From Marivita sp. S6314 (GTDB lineage Bacteria > Pseudomonadota > Alphaproteobacteria > Rhodobacterales > Rhodobacteraceae), in NCBI RefSeq assembly GCF_023015985.1, contig NZ_JALKAO010000003.1, forward strand, positions 310,001 through 374,000: 64,000 nucleotides of DNA, read 5' to 3'. A model generated the notes under the pieces. It saw only the letters and a list, made by a program, of their open reading frames with translations. It made no database searches and was not told the origin of the DNA. This document shows positions 29,334-39,168 of the stretch, piece after piece. The stretch's first letter is position 1; every line of letters starts with the position of its first letter. A program made the translations under genes and the position numbers.

Positions 29334-30302
29334 CTATTCGGCAGCAACCGCTTCGGCGTTGTCTTCCTGTTCTGCAAGAAAACGCTCTGCTTCAAGCGCT
29401 GCCATACAGCCCATACCGGCGCTGGTCACGGCCTGACGGTATTTGTGATCGGTCAGATCTCCTGCCGCAAAGACACCCGGAATAGAGGTTTCGGTGCTGT
29501 CGGGCTTGGTCACCACATAGCCGCCCATATGGGTTTCCAGCGTGTCCTTTACCAGTTCATTGGCAGGCGCGTGACCAATGGCAATAAACACGCCTTTGCA
29601 CCGGATATCGGTGATCTCTCCGGTCTTGGTGTGCTTGACGCGCACGCCCTCGACGCCTTTGGGCATGTCGGTCCCGTACACTTCTTCCAGTTCGTGGAAC
29701 CACAGCGTTTCGATCTTGGGGTTCTTGAACAACCGGTCCTGCAGGATTTTCTCGGACCGCAATTCATCGCGGCGATGGATCAGGGTCACCTTGGAGGCGA
29801 AGTTGGTCAGGAATAGCGCTTCCTCAACGGCGGTGTTGCCGCCGCCGACAACCACGATTTCCTGCCCGCGATAAAAGAAGCCGTCACATGTGGCGCAAGC
29901 CGACACGCCAAACCCTTTGAACGCCTCTTCCGATGGCAGGCCTAACCATTTCGCCCGTGCGCCGGTGGCCAGGATGATCGCGTCCGCCGTGTAAACGGTT
30001 CCACTGTCTGAGTGTGCGGTGAACGGGCGCTTGTCGAAATCGACCGACGTGATCAGGTCGCCCACGATTTCACAGCCCATCGCGCGGGCGTGGGCTTCCA
30101 TCCGGACCATCAGGTCGGGGCCCTGCACCTCGGTATCGCCGGGCCAGTTTTCAACTTCGGTGGTTGTCGTCAACTGGCCGCCCGGTTCCATGCCTTGTAC
30201 AAGGATTGGCTCAAGCATCGCGCGGCTGGCATAGACGCCCGCAGTATAACCGGCCGGACCGGAGCCGATGATAAGGACCTTGGTGTGGCGTGTGTTGGAC
30301 AT
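29334..30302 (-). CDS. trxB: Thioredoxin-disulfide reductase
   Basis: A 322-residue flavoprotein that reduces thioredoxin with NADPH. FAD motif [18 protein letters not shown], redox site CATCDG in [17 protein letters not shown] loop [15 protein letters not shown] and the C-terminal [21 protein letters not shown] are all present. ATG 30302 was chosen as the normal N-terminus. Divergent from an Lrp-type regulator. Confidence 0.96.
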   Translation of the reverse strand: MSNTRHTKVLIIGSGPAGYTAGVYASRAMLEPILVQGMEPGGQLTTTTEVENWPGDTEVQGPDLMVRMEAHARAMGCEIVGDLITSVDFDKRPFTAHSDSGTVYTADAIILATGARAKWLGLPSEEAFKGFGVSACATCDGFFYRGQEIVVVGGGNTAVEEALFLTNFASKVTLIHRRDELRSEKILQDRLFKNPKIETLWFHELEEVYGTDMPKGVEGVRVKHTKTGEITDIRCKGVFIAIGHAPANELVKDTLETHMGGYVVTKPDSTETSIPGVFAAGDLTDHKYRQAVTSAGMGCMAALEAERFLAEQEDNAEAVAAE

Positions 30303-30508
30303 GGGGCAGCCTCGCGTCGCGCAGTTTCTGTCGGGTTGGGTTTTGCATATAAGCGTGCGTGGAGCACTTCGCAAATGGTTGCGACAGGTCCGCGCGTCAC
30401 CCTGCCGCAGCTATGATTGCGTTAATATTGTTGCGCGATGTTGAAATAATATTGCGCGCGCCTGCGTAGAAGATATAAAAATGATGAAAAATGCAGGGGT
30501 GCCCGTGG

Positions 30509-31009
30509 ATGCCATCACATCGTTTGGATCCAATTGATCGCAAAATACTGGCAGAGCTTCAGGCGGATGGTCGGATGACCAACGTCGAATTGGCCCGTCG
30601 GGTCGGAATCTCGGCCCCGCCGTGCTTGCGCCGCGTGCGCACGCTTGAAGAACAGGGGTTCATTCGCGGCTACCACGCCGAAGTCGACCCGCGTGAGCTT
30701 GGGTTTGAAGTCCAGGTCTTTGCGATGGTCGGCCTGCAAAGCCAGGCCGAAGCCGATCTGCGTGCCTTTGAGGAACTGTGCCGGGGCTGGCCCCTGGTTC
30801 GGGAGTGTCACATGCTGAACGGCGAGGTGGATTTCATTCTAAAATGCGTGGCGCCCGATCTGAGTACCTTTCAGACCTTCCTGACGAGTGACCTGCTGAC
30901 GTCCCCCAATGTCGGAAGCGTGAAAACATCGCTTGTCATTCGCGGCGCGAAAGACGAACCGGGTGTGCCGTTTGACGTATTGGAAGCCCGGTTGAGCGAG
31001 CCGGAGTAA
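30509..31009 (+). CDS. Lrp/AsnC-family regulator
   Basis: A 166-residue transcription factor. Helix-turn-helix ILAELQADGRMTNVELARRVGISAPPCLRRVRTL, then the RAM effector domain (FAMVGLQSQAEADLRAFEE, CHMLNGEVDFILKCVAPD). A start at 30491 is possible; 30509 gives the usual N-terminus and has AGGGG upstream. Probably senses an amino acid. The AT-rich spacer shared with trxB has repeated AATATTG-type motifs. Confidence 0.92.
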   Translation: MPSHRLDPIDRKILAELQADGRMTNVELARRVGISAPPCLRRVRTLEEQGFIRGYHAEVDPRELGFEVQVFAMVGLQSQAEADLRAFEELCRGWPLVRECHMLNGEVDFILKCVAPDLSTFQTFLTSDLLTSPNVGSVKTSLVIRGAKDEPGVPFDVLEARLSEPE

Positions 31010-31012
31010 CCG

Positions 31013-31792
31013 TTAGGCGACGCGCAGGGTTTCGATCACGTCCCGTGTCGTGCGCGGGAAGGCAAGGTCGCCAAAGCCCTCAAGATCCTTGAGATGCTTG
31101 AACATCGACAACATCATTGACCGGACCGATGATCCGATTTCGGACGCCGACACGCGACCGGGGTGGTAGCTTTCCAGTTCATGTCCGTTTGCGCGAATGA
31201 TCCCGTGGCGCCGCAGTGCAAAGTGATAGAGTTGCACAGCACCGGGAGGTGTAATCTGCAAAATGCGATCGCCATCCACATAATCAGAGGCGGGCGCAAG
31301 AACGGCTTCGCAATTCAGCAGGTCGGCAAAACGATCCTGACGCACAACAAGGCGGGCGGCAGGGCCGAGCAAGAGATCGCTCTGGTCGATGCCATCGCCC
31401 GGTAAACGGAGCAAGTACGAGAGAGAGGTGGTGTCGCTGGCGAAATTGGGCAGGTAGCTGGTGCTGCCTTTCCAGACGACCGGTTCAGGGCCGCGATGGG
31501 TTTCGACCAGATCGCCGGGGATCAGGTCTTCGACCGCGATGGGTCCCATGACCGTGGAGATAAGCGTCCCCCGCGCGAAGGCCGAAGCACAGGCTTCGAA
31601 AGTGGGGGTGGCTGGAACTGTGAACGTGGACTCGTGGATAGAGTGGTCAGAGAGAAAAGCTGCAGCCTCGATGGTGCGGGTGAGAGGAGTGTCGCGTCGA
31701 GGCTGCCCGTCAAACGTGGCAACTTGGTCTTTGGAAACGGCATAGGCGTTGAAATCGGTCCCTTGGGTCTCGATGGGAAGCGTCTGAGCCAT
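31013..31792 (-). CDS. Hint-domain protein
   Basis: A 259-residue protein with a Hedgehog/intein (Hint) domain: ACASAFARGTLISTVMGPIAVEDLIPGDLVETHRGPEPVVW, followed by strands up to about residue 190. Free-standing Hint proteins are common in Roseobacter relatives and are often attached to secreted proteins, but no signal peptide is clear here. The catalytic first residue appears to be the Ala/Cys region of the GTL turn, so self-splicing is unlikely. Convergent with the Lrp gene. Confidence 0.8.
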   Translation of the reverse strand: MAQTLPIETQGTDFNAYAVSKDQVATFDGQPRRDTPLTRTIEAAAFLSDHSIHESTFTVPATPTFEACASAFARGTLISTVMGPIAVEDLIPGDLVETHRGPEPVVWKGSTSYLPNFASDTTSLSYLLRLPGDGIDQSDLLLGPAARLVVRQDRFADLLNCEAVLAPASDYVDGDRILQITPPGAVQLYHFALRRHGIIRANGHELESYHPGRVSASEIGSSVRSMMLSMFKHLKDLEGFGDLAFPRTTRDVIETLRVA

Positions 31793-31910
31793 GTGATCAC
31801 CTTTCGGTTAAGTCACATCCGCGTTGGCCCCCACCAACAACACCAGAAGGACGGTGCGATTTCGTTGACCTCAAAATGGCCCGATTCGACGGGGTTCGTC
31901 AAAATTCAAC

Positions 31911-31938
31911 AAAAATTGGCCGCGAGATCGCGGCCAAT
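31911..31938 (-). terminator. Intrinsic terminator for the small gene at 32030
   Basis: On the minus strand, a perfect 10-bp stem (ATTGGCCGCG/CGCGGCCAAT, loop ATCT) followed by five T. Confidence 0.8.
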
Positions 31939-32029
31939 GGAAATCAAGATATTCAATTGTACCTGGGGCGTGAACATTGCCGCCATAATTGGCAGCGAAT
32001 GTGGCAACTGCTGACCCAATTTGGGCGCA

Positions 32030-32182
32030 TTACGCCTGTTTGCGCACCGGCATGTTTGTGGATTCTGCCTTGATGCGGGCAAACATCGCTTTGCGCGCCG
32101 CGCCACGCTGGAACGGAAGTGCCGGCATGTCCTCTTTCGAAGAGGCGAGGACGGAAGCGATGAATTTTGAACTGCGCGACAT
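32030..32182 (-). CDS. 50-residue conserved-looking small protein
   Basis: A short gene beginning MSRSSKFIASVLASSKEDMP and ending in a basic KAESTNMPVRKQA tail. It has GGAG seven bases before the ATG and its own intrinsic terminator 90 bases downstream, so it looks real despite its size. The central ALPFQRGAARKAMFARIK segment is basic, which could mean nucleic-acid or ribosome binding. I recall similar unannotated small proteins in related genomes but cannot name a family. Confidence 0.6.
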   Translation of the reverse strand: MSRSSKFIASVLASSKEDMPALPFQRGAARKAMFARIKAESTNMPVRKQA

Positions 32183-32326
32183 GTGACTGCTCCGGGATGT
32201 AGGCGTTGTTGTTTTGTTTAGCCTAATCAACCCGCAGAATCGGGCGCGTTTGTGACGGAACGTGGACAATCCCGGTGTATTCCTGTGATTGATTTGGGCA
32301 ATTCCCCAATCAGGATGCCGGATGGC

Positions 32327-33082
32327 CTAAAGCCGGATGACCGAAATCAAACGCCCGTAATCCGCTTCGCGGGCATGGGTTGCGCGACGGTAGGAATAAA
32401 AGCGATCCGCGTCAGAATAGGTGCAATGCCGCGTCCATTCCGCAGCGATGCCCGCCGTTCTGAGCCGATGCAATCCAAAGGCAGGCAGGTCAAAATGAAA
32501 CCGATCATCGGACCCGTTTGCAAAGAAGCGGGCGTTTTGCGGATCTTCGTCCAGGAACGCGTCAAGAAATTCGGGGCCAACCTCGTAGGCGCGCTGGCTG
32601 ATGCTGGGTCCGATCACGGCCACGATCCCGTCGCGCGTCGCCCCAAGCGTCATCATCGCATCGACGGTGGCTTCCAACACGCCATCTAACGCCCCTTTCC
32701 ACCCGGCATGGGCGGCACCGATCACACCCGCCTCTGCGTCGGCAAACAGCACCGGCTGGCAATCTGCGGTTAAAATGCCCAGCGCCACACCGGGCGTGTT
32801 TGACACCATGGCGTCAGCCCTGGGTTTTGGCGTGTCCACCGGCCCGCTGACAACGTGAACATCTGCGGAATGCGTCTGGTGCACAGTTGCCAGATGATCT
32901 TCAGGCACCTCCATCGCTTCGGCCACGCGGGCGCGATTGATGGCCACGATTTCGGACTGGTCTGAAGACCCGGTTCCGCAATTCAATCCGGCAAACACCC
33001 CGGACGAGGCCCCACCCCGCCGCGTAAAGAACCCGTGGCGAAACGGGACAAGGGTGTCGGATGTAATGATCTCAAGCGTCAT
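32327..33082 (-). CDS. pgeF: PgeF/YfiH-family protein (laccase-domain)
   Basis: A 251-residue protein of the YfiH family, now known as a purine nucleoside phosphorylase/adenosine deaminase and a peptidoglycan-editing factor in E. coli. The metal and active-site motifs are HQTHSADVHVV, LTADCQPVLF and AAHAGWKGAL. ATG 33082 is preferred over the upstream open frame. It overlaps the MidA-type gene by 11 bases. Second gene pair of the lgt operon. Confidence 0.9.
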   Translation of the reverse strand: MTLEIITSDTLVPFRHGFFTRRGGASSGVFAGLNCGTGSSDQSEIVAINRARVAEAMEVPEDHLATVHQTHSADVHVVSGPVDTPKPRADAMVSNTPGVALGILTADCQPVLFADAEAGVIGAAHAGWKGALDGVLEATVDAMMTLGATRDGIVAVIGPSISQRAYEVGPEFLDAFLDEDPQNARFFANGSDDRFHFDLPAFGLHRLRTAGIAAEWTRHCTYSDADRFYSYRRATHAREADYGRLISVIRL

Positions 33083-34154
33083 GGACCAATCCGGGTGGTG
33101 GTGGTGAAGCGGGTGAATGAATCCCAAGCACTTTGAACAGGGAACCCATTTCCTCTGGGTGGGTCAACCGCCGATGTGCAGCGACATGCGACTCCAGTGC
33201 GGTCCCGCCCAATGACTTGGCCAGACCCTGCGCACGGGCGGTGATCCCAAGTCGTTCTAGAAACACACCCTGGGATGTCAGCGGCGTCACGGCGCATCCA
33301 ATGGCTTGCGCCGTGTCTGCAAGAGGTTCGAAATCCACATGCGCGGTCAGATCCGCATGGCCCGGTGCTGTAAACGGGTCTGTGGGCTGATGCGCCTGCA
33401 CCGCCTGGAACGTGTCGCCGACCGAACGCCAGCCGCCATAGTCAATGATCAACGCAGCACCGCCGCCATCAAGGATACGACGGGCCAGTGTGTCCATAAC
33501 TGCTGTTGCATGGGCGCCAGTTTCAACCAACACACCGACATCCGTGTCGTCCAGCCGGTGATCCAATGCTTCGATCGGGGCCGCGTCGCTAAGGCCCCGG
33601 TGCAGGCTGTCGTCCTCTGTCAGTCCGACCATCACTTCGCGCCAACCATTCGGGTCGCGTTGGAATTGCCGAATAGGAAGCGCGTCGAAGAATTCGTTAG
33701 CGATGCAGAACACCGGGCCATCATCTGGCAGGCCGTCGACGGATTCGTGCCAGACCGGATCATAGCCACGCAGTGCGGTGGCCTGAAGCGCCCGCAGACG
33801 CGGGGACGCCTCGATCAGATGCAGGCGGACCGCGTCGTGAAATCCCGGCACGCCCTTGGTTGCGCGCATAACATCCGCCATCAGCGTGCCGCGCCCGGGG
33901 CCAAGTTCAGCCAGCACGCAGTTCGCGGGTTGGCCCTGATCCATCCAGCATTGCGCAAGACACAGCCCGATCATCTCTCCGAACATCTGGCTGATTTCGG
34001 GCGACGTGGTGAAATCACCTGCCGCACCAAATGCCTCTTGCGTGGTGTAGTAGCCGTGTGTGGGGTGCAGCAGGCAGGTTGCCATATATTGCGCGATTGT
34101 CAGGGGACCGGTGGTTTTGATCTGCTTGCGCAGAATGTCGGATAGTTCGGTCAT
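33072..34154 (-). CDS. MidA/NDUFAF7-family SAM methyltransferase
   Basis: A 360-residue methyltransferase. The SAM-binding loop is [18 protein letters not shown], after the conserved [33 protein letters not shown]-terminal region. Mitochondrial NDUFAF7 dimethylates an arginine of complex I subunit NDUFS2, and a parallel role on NuoD is plausible here. The start at 34154 overlaps the lgt stop (ATGA). Confidence 0.9.
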   Translation of the reverse strand: MTELSDILRKQIKTTGPLTIAQYMATCLLHPTHGYYTTQEAFGAAGDFTTSPEISQMFGEMIGLCLAQCWMDQGQPANCVLAELGPGRGTLMADVMRATKGVPGFHDAVRLHLIEASPRLRALQATALRGYDPVWHESVDGLPDDGPVFCIANEFFDALPIRQFQRDPNGWREVMVGLTEDDSLHRGLSDAAPIEALDHRLDDTDVGVLVETGAHATAVMDTLARRILDGGGAALIIDYGGWRSVGDTFQAVQAHQPTDPFTAPGHADLTAHVDFEPLADTAQAIGCAVTPLTSQGVFLERLGITARAQGLAKSLGGTALESHVAAHRRLTHPEEMGSLFKVLGIHSPASPPPPGLVHDA

Positions 34155-35035
34155 GAGCGTCGCGCCGTCATCCACAAGTACGCGCCGATCAGGATCATCG
34201 GGAGCGACAAAAGCTGCCCCATCGTCAAACCGTATCCCCCGATCTGCAACGCCAGACCCAGCGGATTGCCGTCTGTCACAAACTGCGCGTCCGGTTGGCG
34301 GACAAATTCGACCAGAAACCGCGCCAAACCGTAGCCGCCGACAAACAGACCGACAATTCTGCCGGGGGCTTTCAGGGCATGACGCCGAAACGCCAGCCAG
34401 AGCAAAACAGCCCCCAGCAGCAGCCCTTCAAGAAGGGCCTCATAGATCTGGGATGGATGACGGGCGCACAGCTCTCCCAAGGCCTGGCCGCACTCCTGCG
34501 CAGCAGTGCCGGGAAAGATCACACCCCAGGGCAGGTCCGTCGGTCGCCCCCACAGTTCCGCGTTGATGAAATTCGACAAGCGCCCCAGAAACAGCCCAAC
34601 CGGCGTCGCCAGTGCCATCATGTCTGCGGCGGGTCGCAAGGGAATGTTGTGGCGCAGGCAATAGATCAGCGCGGCAATCACAACGCCCAGAAACCCGCCA
34701 TGAAAGGACATGCCTCCCTGCCAGATCGCAAGGATTTCGCCGGGATGGGCAAGGTAATAGGCGGGCTGGTAAAACAGGACAAAGCCAAGCCGTCCGCCAA
34801 GGATGACGCCCATGATCACCCAGGTCAAAAGCTCTTCGACCTGTTCAGGGCGCATCGGTGGGGTGTCCGCTGGCCAGAGCGCAGGACGTTTCACCGCCGC
34901 GACGGCAATGCGCCAGCCGATCAGAATGCCTGCGATATAGGCCAGCGCATACCAGCGCAGGGCGAAGTCCATCCCGAAAATCGTGATCGAAAACAGCTCG
35001 GGTGAGACATTGGGAAAGGGCAGGCCTGTCGACAT
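34151..35035 (-). CDS. lgt: Prolipoprotein diacylglyceryl transferase
   Basis: A 294-residue inner-membrane enzyme with seven helices. It transfers diacylglycerol from phosphatidylglycerol to the lipobox Cys of prolipoproteins. Signatures are [11 protein letters not shown], the Lgt signature [24 protein letters not shown], and [12 protein letters not shown]. First gene of the lgt-midA-pgeF operon, divergent from ubiK. Confidence 0.96.
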   Translation of the reverse strand: MSTGLPFPNVSPELFSITIFGMDFALRWYALAYIAGILIGWRIAVAAVKRPALWPADTPPMRPEQVEELLTWVIMGVILGGRLGFVLFYQPAYYLAHPGEILAIWQGGMSFHGGFLGVVIAALIYCLRHNIPLRPAADMMALATPVGLFLGRLSNFINAELWGRPTDLPWGVIFPGTAAQECGQALGELCARHPSQIYEALLEGLLLGAVLLWLAFRRHALKAPGRIVGLFVGGYGLARFLVEFVRQPDAQFVTDGNPLGLALQIGGYGLTMGQLLSLPMILIGAYLWMTARRS

Positions 35036-35128
35036 GTGCGCAGATGGTCAAAGCTCTGCGGCGAAGTCAACCTTGTGCCGTGCCGGTTGGACGCCCATAT
35101 AGACGTCAAGAGATGACCGGAGAACGCT

Positions 35129-35374
35129 ATGCAAACCCGTAACAAGGTATTCGAAGATATTTCGCAGCTGATGACCAACGCCATGGGCGTGGCGCAGGGC
35201 GCGAAAGAAGAAGCCGAAACCGCCATGAAGTCCATGATGGACCGTTGGCTGGCCGACCGTGATTTCGTCACCCGCGAAGAATTCGACGCGGTGCGCGCGA
35301 TGGCGCAGAAAGCCCGCGAAGAAAATGAAGCGCTCAAAGCGCGTCTGGATGCGATGGAAGCGTCCGCGAAGTAA
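35129..35374 (+). CDS. ubiK: UbiK/YqiC-type accessory factor (BMFP domain)
   Basis: An 81-residue amphipathic coiled-coil protein. The BMFP-like core is KVFEDISQLMTNAMGVAQGAKEE, followed by SMMDRWLADRDFVTREEFDAV. UbiK helps ubiquinone synthesis by linking the Ubi complex to the membrane. Divergent from lgt. The stop is five bases from the convergent AKR-RidA gene. Confidence 0.85.
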   Translation: MQTRNKVFEDISQLMTNAMGVAQGAKEEAETAMKSMMDRWLADRDFVTREEFDAVRAMAQKAREENEALKARLDAMEASAK

Positions 35375-35379
35375 GCGAC

Positions 35380-36831
35380 TCAAGGTCGAATAAGGGCCTC
35401 GGCCTCGATCTCGACCTTGTAGTCCCCGATCAGCTGACCGATCTGAAACAGCGTGTTGGCCGGTTTGATCTCGCCGAACACACGGCCATGGGCCTTGGAC
35501 ACGGCAAGCACATCCTCGGCATCGCTCAGATACACCCGTGTGCGCACCACATCCTCCATGCCTGACCCAAGCGCGGTCAACGCGGCGCTGATCTTGTCCA
35601 GAATATAGGTCGTCTGCGCTCCCGCATCATCCGGTGCCACCGCACGGTTCAGGCCATGTGTTGCTGTGGTTCCAGATACAAACACCCGGTCCCCGATCCT
35701 GTGCGCGCGGCAATAGCCTGCAATATCTTCCCATTCACTGCCCGAAAGCACACGCCGTTCGCCGGGGCGACCCGGAACGTCCTCAACCGTCACAGCGCTG
35801 GGCATCGTATCAAGGTGGTGACTCAGGTCGCCGCTGGCGGTCAGGAAGGGGGGCTTGCGGTACTCGTCGCCACAATCGCCGGGCAGAGGTGTGGTGGCCT
35901 CGAACGCCGCGCTGAGGCGGGCGTGATCCTCTGCATCCAATTCAAACCGGAACAGTTTGAGGTTGTCTTCCGAATGCTGCGCTTCCCCCAGCCGTGCGCC
36001 AATGATGACACCCGCGACCGCCTTGTTCTCCAGAACCCAGCGTGTGGCCACGTTGGCGATGGACACGCCATGTTTCGCGGCCACGTCCGCGGCCGCATTC
36101 AAGACAGTTTGATATGCCTGCCAACCACCGGCCGTGTCGATGAAGCGCTTGTATTTCATCTTGGACCAGTCAGCGATCTGGGTCGGTTCCGGCTGGTCCA
36201 GCCACTTCTCGGACAGGAACCCGCCTTGCAAGGTGCCATAGCACAGCAGCTTGACGCCCCATTGCGCACAAACCTCTGACAGCGGTCCGGTCGCACGGCG
36301 GTCGAGCAAGGAACACGGCACCTGATTGCTGACAATCGGCACGCCATCGGCCAAAGCCAGATGCAGATGCGCGGCGTCGAAATTGGTCAGGCCGATCTCC
36401 TTGATCAGCCCGTCGTCGCGCAGCTTCGCCATCTCGTGCAGCGCATCGAGCCAGGCGGGGTGCTCAAAGCTCCACCAGTGGAATTGCAGCAGATCGACCT
36501 GATCGACACCCAGCCGATCCAACCGCTCTTGGACGCCCGCGCGCACCACATCCGCTGTCATCGGTCCCGGCACGGGGCACCATTTGGTGCAGACGGTGGC
36601 CTTGGCCCCCCGCGAAAGCAGCGCCCCGGTGATGATTTCGGAGGTGCCGTAGTGATCCGCCATATCAAACGTATCGAACCCGGCATCGGCATAGGCCGCA
36701 AGGTGATCAGCGCCAATCTCAGGATCGATCAGATCGCCGTCCTTTTCGATATCCGCCACTTGCCACAGACCCACCAACGCGCGGCGGATCGTCAGTCGGT
36801 CGCTCAGGGCGATGGTCTCGGGCTGGGTCAC
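35380..36831 (-). CDS. Aldo/keto reductase-RidA fusion
   Basis: A 483-residue two-domain protein. Residues 10-330 are an aldo/keto reductase barrel (VGLWQVADIEKDG, DTFDMADHYG with the catalytic Asp/Tyr, and VIIGARLGEAQHSEDNL for the NADPH end). Residues 365-483 are a RidA/YjgF domain (ISAALTALGSGMEDVVRTRVYLSD, with Arg in the imine-deaminase position). GTG start with AAAGGA six bases upstream. RidA deaminates reactive enamines, so the pair may reduce and detoxify one substrate. Divergent from the ABC cassette. Confidence 0.85.
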   Translation of the reverse strand: MTQPETIALSDRLTIRRALVGLWQVADIEKDGDLIDPEIGADHLAAYADAGFDTFDMADHYGTSEIITGALLSRGAKATVCTKWCPVPGPMTADVVRAGVQERLDRLGVDQVDLLQFHWWSFEHPAWLDALHEMAKLRDDGLIKEIGLTNFDAAHLHLALADGVPIVSNQVPCSLLDRRATGPLSEVCAQWGVKLLCYGTLQGGFLSEKWLDQPEPTQIADWSKMKYKRFIDTAGGWQAYQTVLNAAADVAAKHGVSIANVATRWVLENKAVAGVIIGARLGEAQHSEDNLKLFRFELDAEDHARLSAAFEATTPLPGDCGDEYRKPPFLTASGDLSHHLDTMPSAVTVEDVPGRPGERRVLSGSEWEDIAGYCRAHRIGDRVFVSGTTATHGLNRAVAPDDAGAQTTYILDKISAALTALGSGMEDVVRTRVYLSDAEDVLAVSKAHGRVFGEIKPANTLFQIGQLIGDYKVEIEAEALIRP

Positions 36832-36954
36832 GGGGCGTCCTTTCTCTTGTTCTGCAATGAGTTGCCGCGATGATCCCGTTTGACAACCCTGAAAGAACCC
36901 CGCAACCATTGCGCCAACAGGGAACAACCGCGCGATCTGCGCATAAGGGGATGC

Positions 36955-37329
36955 ATGAGCGCTGCGCAAAACGCGGATGACTTCTGGCTGTACGATTTGC
37001 TGGTCGAAACCATCGTCGGTGACCGCACGGCGGTGTGCCGCCATGTTGAAGGCGAAAGTTTCCGCGTTGAAGGCGAATTGCTGATCTTTGACCAGCAGCA
37101 GAAAGTGTCGATGTACGCTCTGGCCGCTGTGCTGCCACTTTTGCCAGCCAAACAGCGCCCCACCTCTGAACATGACTGGATGTCGACCGATGCCGAGATC
37201 GCCTGTCCTGACCCGCATTGCGGCGGGCGCTTTCGTGTGACGCGCACGGGGAAGCGGGTGTTTTCCAATGCGCAAACCACGGGTCTGCCCGACGCGCGCG
37301 ACACACCCTATTGGAAGGACGCGGAATGA
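36955..37329 (+). CDS. TIGR04076 family protein
   Basis: A 124-residue protein with the family core YDLLVETIVGDRTAVCRHVEGESF, MYALAAVLPLLPAKQRP and CPDPHCGGRFRVTRTG, which includes a CxxxxC pair that may bind metal. The role of TIGR04076 is unknown. AAGGGG precedes the ATG. It is first in a tightly overlapped operon with an aldo/keto reductase and a full ABC importer. Confidence 0.8.
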   Translation: MSAAQNADDFWLYDLLVETIVGDRTAVCRHVEGESFRVEGELLIFDQQQKVSMYALAAVLPLLPAKQRPTSEHDWMSTDAEIACPDPHCGGRFRVTRTGKRVFSNAQTTGLPDARDTPYWKDAE

Positions 37330-38405
37330 GCGTTGAAACCATCGACCTGCGCCCCGGCCACACGATCAGCCGTGTCATCCGCGGTGGCTGGCAACTCGCT
37401 GGCGATCATGGCCCGGTGGACCGTGCGCAAGCGATCCGGGATATGGAGGCGTTTGTCGACGCAGGGCTATTCACCTTCGACTGTGCCGATATCTATACCG
37501 GCGTCGAGGAAATGATCGGGGAGTTCATCGCCGACCTGCGCGCCCGGCGGGGGGCGTCCGTGGCCGATCGGGTCTGTGTGCATACCAAGCTGGTGCCAGA
37601 CCTCACACGCCTCCACGATCTGCGCCCGGATGAGGTGACGGTCATTGTGGACCGGTCGCTCAAGAGGTTGCAGGTCGAGCAACTCGACCTTGTGCAGTTC
37701 TTCTGGTGGGACCTGTCGCTGGGCAACGCTGTGGAGAGCCTCGCGGTGCTCAAGGACCTGCAGGCGCAAGGCAAGATCAGAACGCTTGGTACCACCAATT
37801 GGGACCGTCAGAAAATGCAGCCCTTTGTGGACGCCGGGTTCGATCTCGCGTCGGCGCAGGTGCAGTACTCGGTGCTGGATCGTCGGCCCGCCAATGGGCT
37901 GACCAACTGGGCCGCGCAGACCAACATGCAGCTTATCTGCTACGGCACGCTTGCGGGTGGGTTCCTGACAGAGAAATGGCTGGGCCAGCCTGATCCGGGG
38001 TTTGCGTTTGAGAACCGCAGCCTTGTCAAATACCGCCTGATCATCGACGAGTTCGGCGACTGGGACCATTTCCAGACCCTGCTGCGCGCGCTGAACGCGG
38101 TGGGTGACAAACACGGCGTCTCGATGTCTGCCGTGGCAACCCGCTGGGTGCTGGACCAGCCGCAAGTCGCCGCCGCCATCGTTGGCGCACGCTATGCGCG
38201 GCATCTGCCGCAGACGCTGCAGACCTTTGCGTTTGCCTTGGATACAGAGGATCACGCGGCGCTGAACGCCGTTCTGGACAAAGCCAATGGTCCGAACGGT
38301 GATGTCTATTCGCTCGAAGGTGACCGGACAAGCCGCCATGGGCGGATCATGAAATACAACCTCAACACCAACCCCGACGATGCGGTGCATGGCACCCATG
38401 GCTGA
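37326..38405 (+). CDS. Aldo/keto reductase
   Basis: A 359-residue NAD(P)H-dependent reductase of the same subfamily as the divergent fusion (IRGGWQLAGDHGPVDRAQA, FTFDCADIYTG, and the C-terminal IVGARYARHL). It lacks the RidA domain. The ATG overlaps the previous stop. Together the two reductases and the transporter suggest uptake and two-step conversion of one imported compound, perhaps a carbonyl or sugar derivative. Confidence 0.87.
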   Translation: MSVETIDLRPGHTISRVIRGGWQLAGDHGPVDRAQAIRDMEAFVDAGLFTFDCADIYTGVEEMIGEFIADLRARRGASVADRVCVHTKLVPDLTRLHDLRPDEVTVIVDRSLKRLQVEQLDLVQFFWWDLSLGNAVESLAVLKDLQAQGKIRTLGTTNWDRQKMQPFVDAGFDLASAQVQYSVLDRRPANGLTNWAAQTNMQLICYGTLAGGFLTEKWLGQPDPGFAFENRSLVKYRLIIDEFGDWDHFQTLLRALNAVGDKHGVSMSAVATRWVLDQPQVAAAIVGARYARHLPQTLQTFAFALDTEDHAALNAVLDKANGPNGDVYSLEGDRTSRHGRIMKYNLNTNPDDAVHGTHG

Positions 38406-39168
38406 GCCGATCCTGCGCATCCGTGGCCTGACACGCGACTTCGGCGATTTTCGTGCGGTCGATGATGTATCGTTGGACATCGAGGTAGGCACGATCACAG
38501 GGCTCATCGGCCCCAACGGCGCGGGCAAGACGACGCTGTTCAATGTGCTGACAGGCATGCTGCCACCAACTGCGGGGCAGGTGTTTCTGAACGGGCAGGA
38601 TGTGACCGGCAAAGCGCCCGATGCTCTCTTTGCGATGGGTCTGGGCCGTACGTTTCAAATCCCGCGCCCCTTTGCCAGGATGAGCGTGTTGGAAAACGTC
38701 ATGCTGGCCCCTCTCGCACAGGCAGGTGAACGCCTTTGGGGGCCATTCGTGGGTGCCGGGAAGATGCGGGATCAGGAGGCGGCCATTCGCAAGAAAGCGA
38801 TGGAGGTGCTCGACTTTGTCACCCTCGCGCCCTTGGCGGATCAGGCGGCGGGGCAGATATCCGGTGGGCAGATGAAGCTCTTGGAGCTGGCCCGTATCCT
38901 GATGGGTGATCCGAAATTGATCCTGCTTGATGAACCTGCCGCCGGAGTGAACCCCACCCTGACCAACACGCTGATCGAAAAGATCGAAGAGCTGAACCGT
39001 GGCGGCAAGACCTTTGTCATCATCGAACACGACATGGATTTCGTGATGCAGCACTGTAATCCGGTCATTGCACTGGCCGAAGGACGCAAGGTGTTCGAAG
39101 GCACGGCGGAAGAGGCGCAGAACAACACGGTTTTGCTTGATGCATATCTTGGGGCGCAGGTGGCATGA
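38398..39168 (+). CDS. ABC importer ATPase, LivG-type
   Basis: A 256-residue ATPase: Walker A GPNGAGKTTLFN, signature SGGQMKLLELAR, Walker B LILLDEPAAG and the extra LivG loop ALGRTFQIPRPFARMSVLENV. It energises uptake with the LivF-type partner. The start is uncertain (38398 or 38389), since no good ribosome site precedes either. Overlaps the upstream reductase by eight bases. Confidence 0.93.
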   Translation: MAEPILRIRGLTRDFGDFRAVDDVSLDIEVGTITGLIGPNGAGKTTLFNVLTGMLPPTAGQVFLNGQDVTGKAPDALFAMGLGRTFQIPRPFARMSVLENVMLAPLAQAGERLWGPFVGAGKMRDQEAAIRKKAMEVLDFVTLAPLADQAAGQISGGQMKLLELARILMGDPKLILLDEPAAGVNPTLTNTLIEKIEELNRGGKTFVIIEHDMDFVMQHCNPVIALAEGRKVFEGTAEEAQNNTVLLDAYLGAQVA

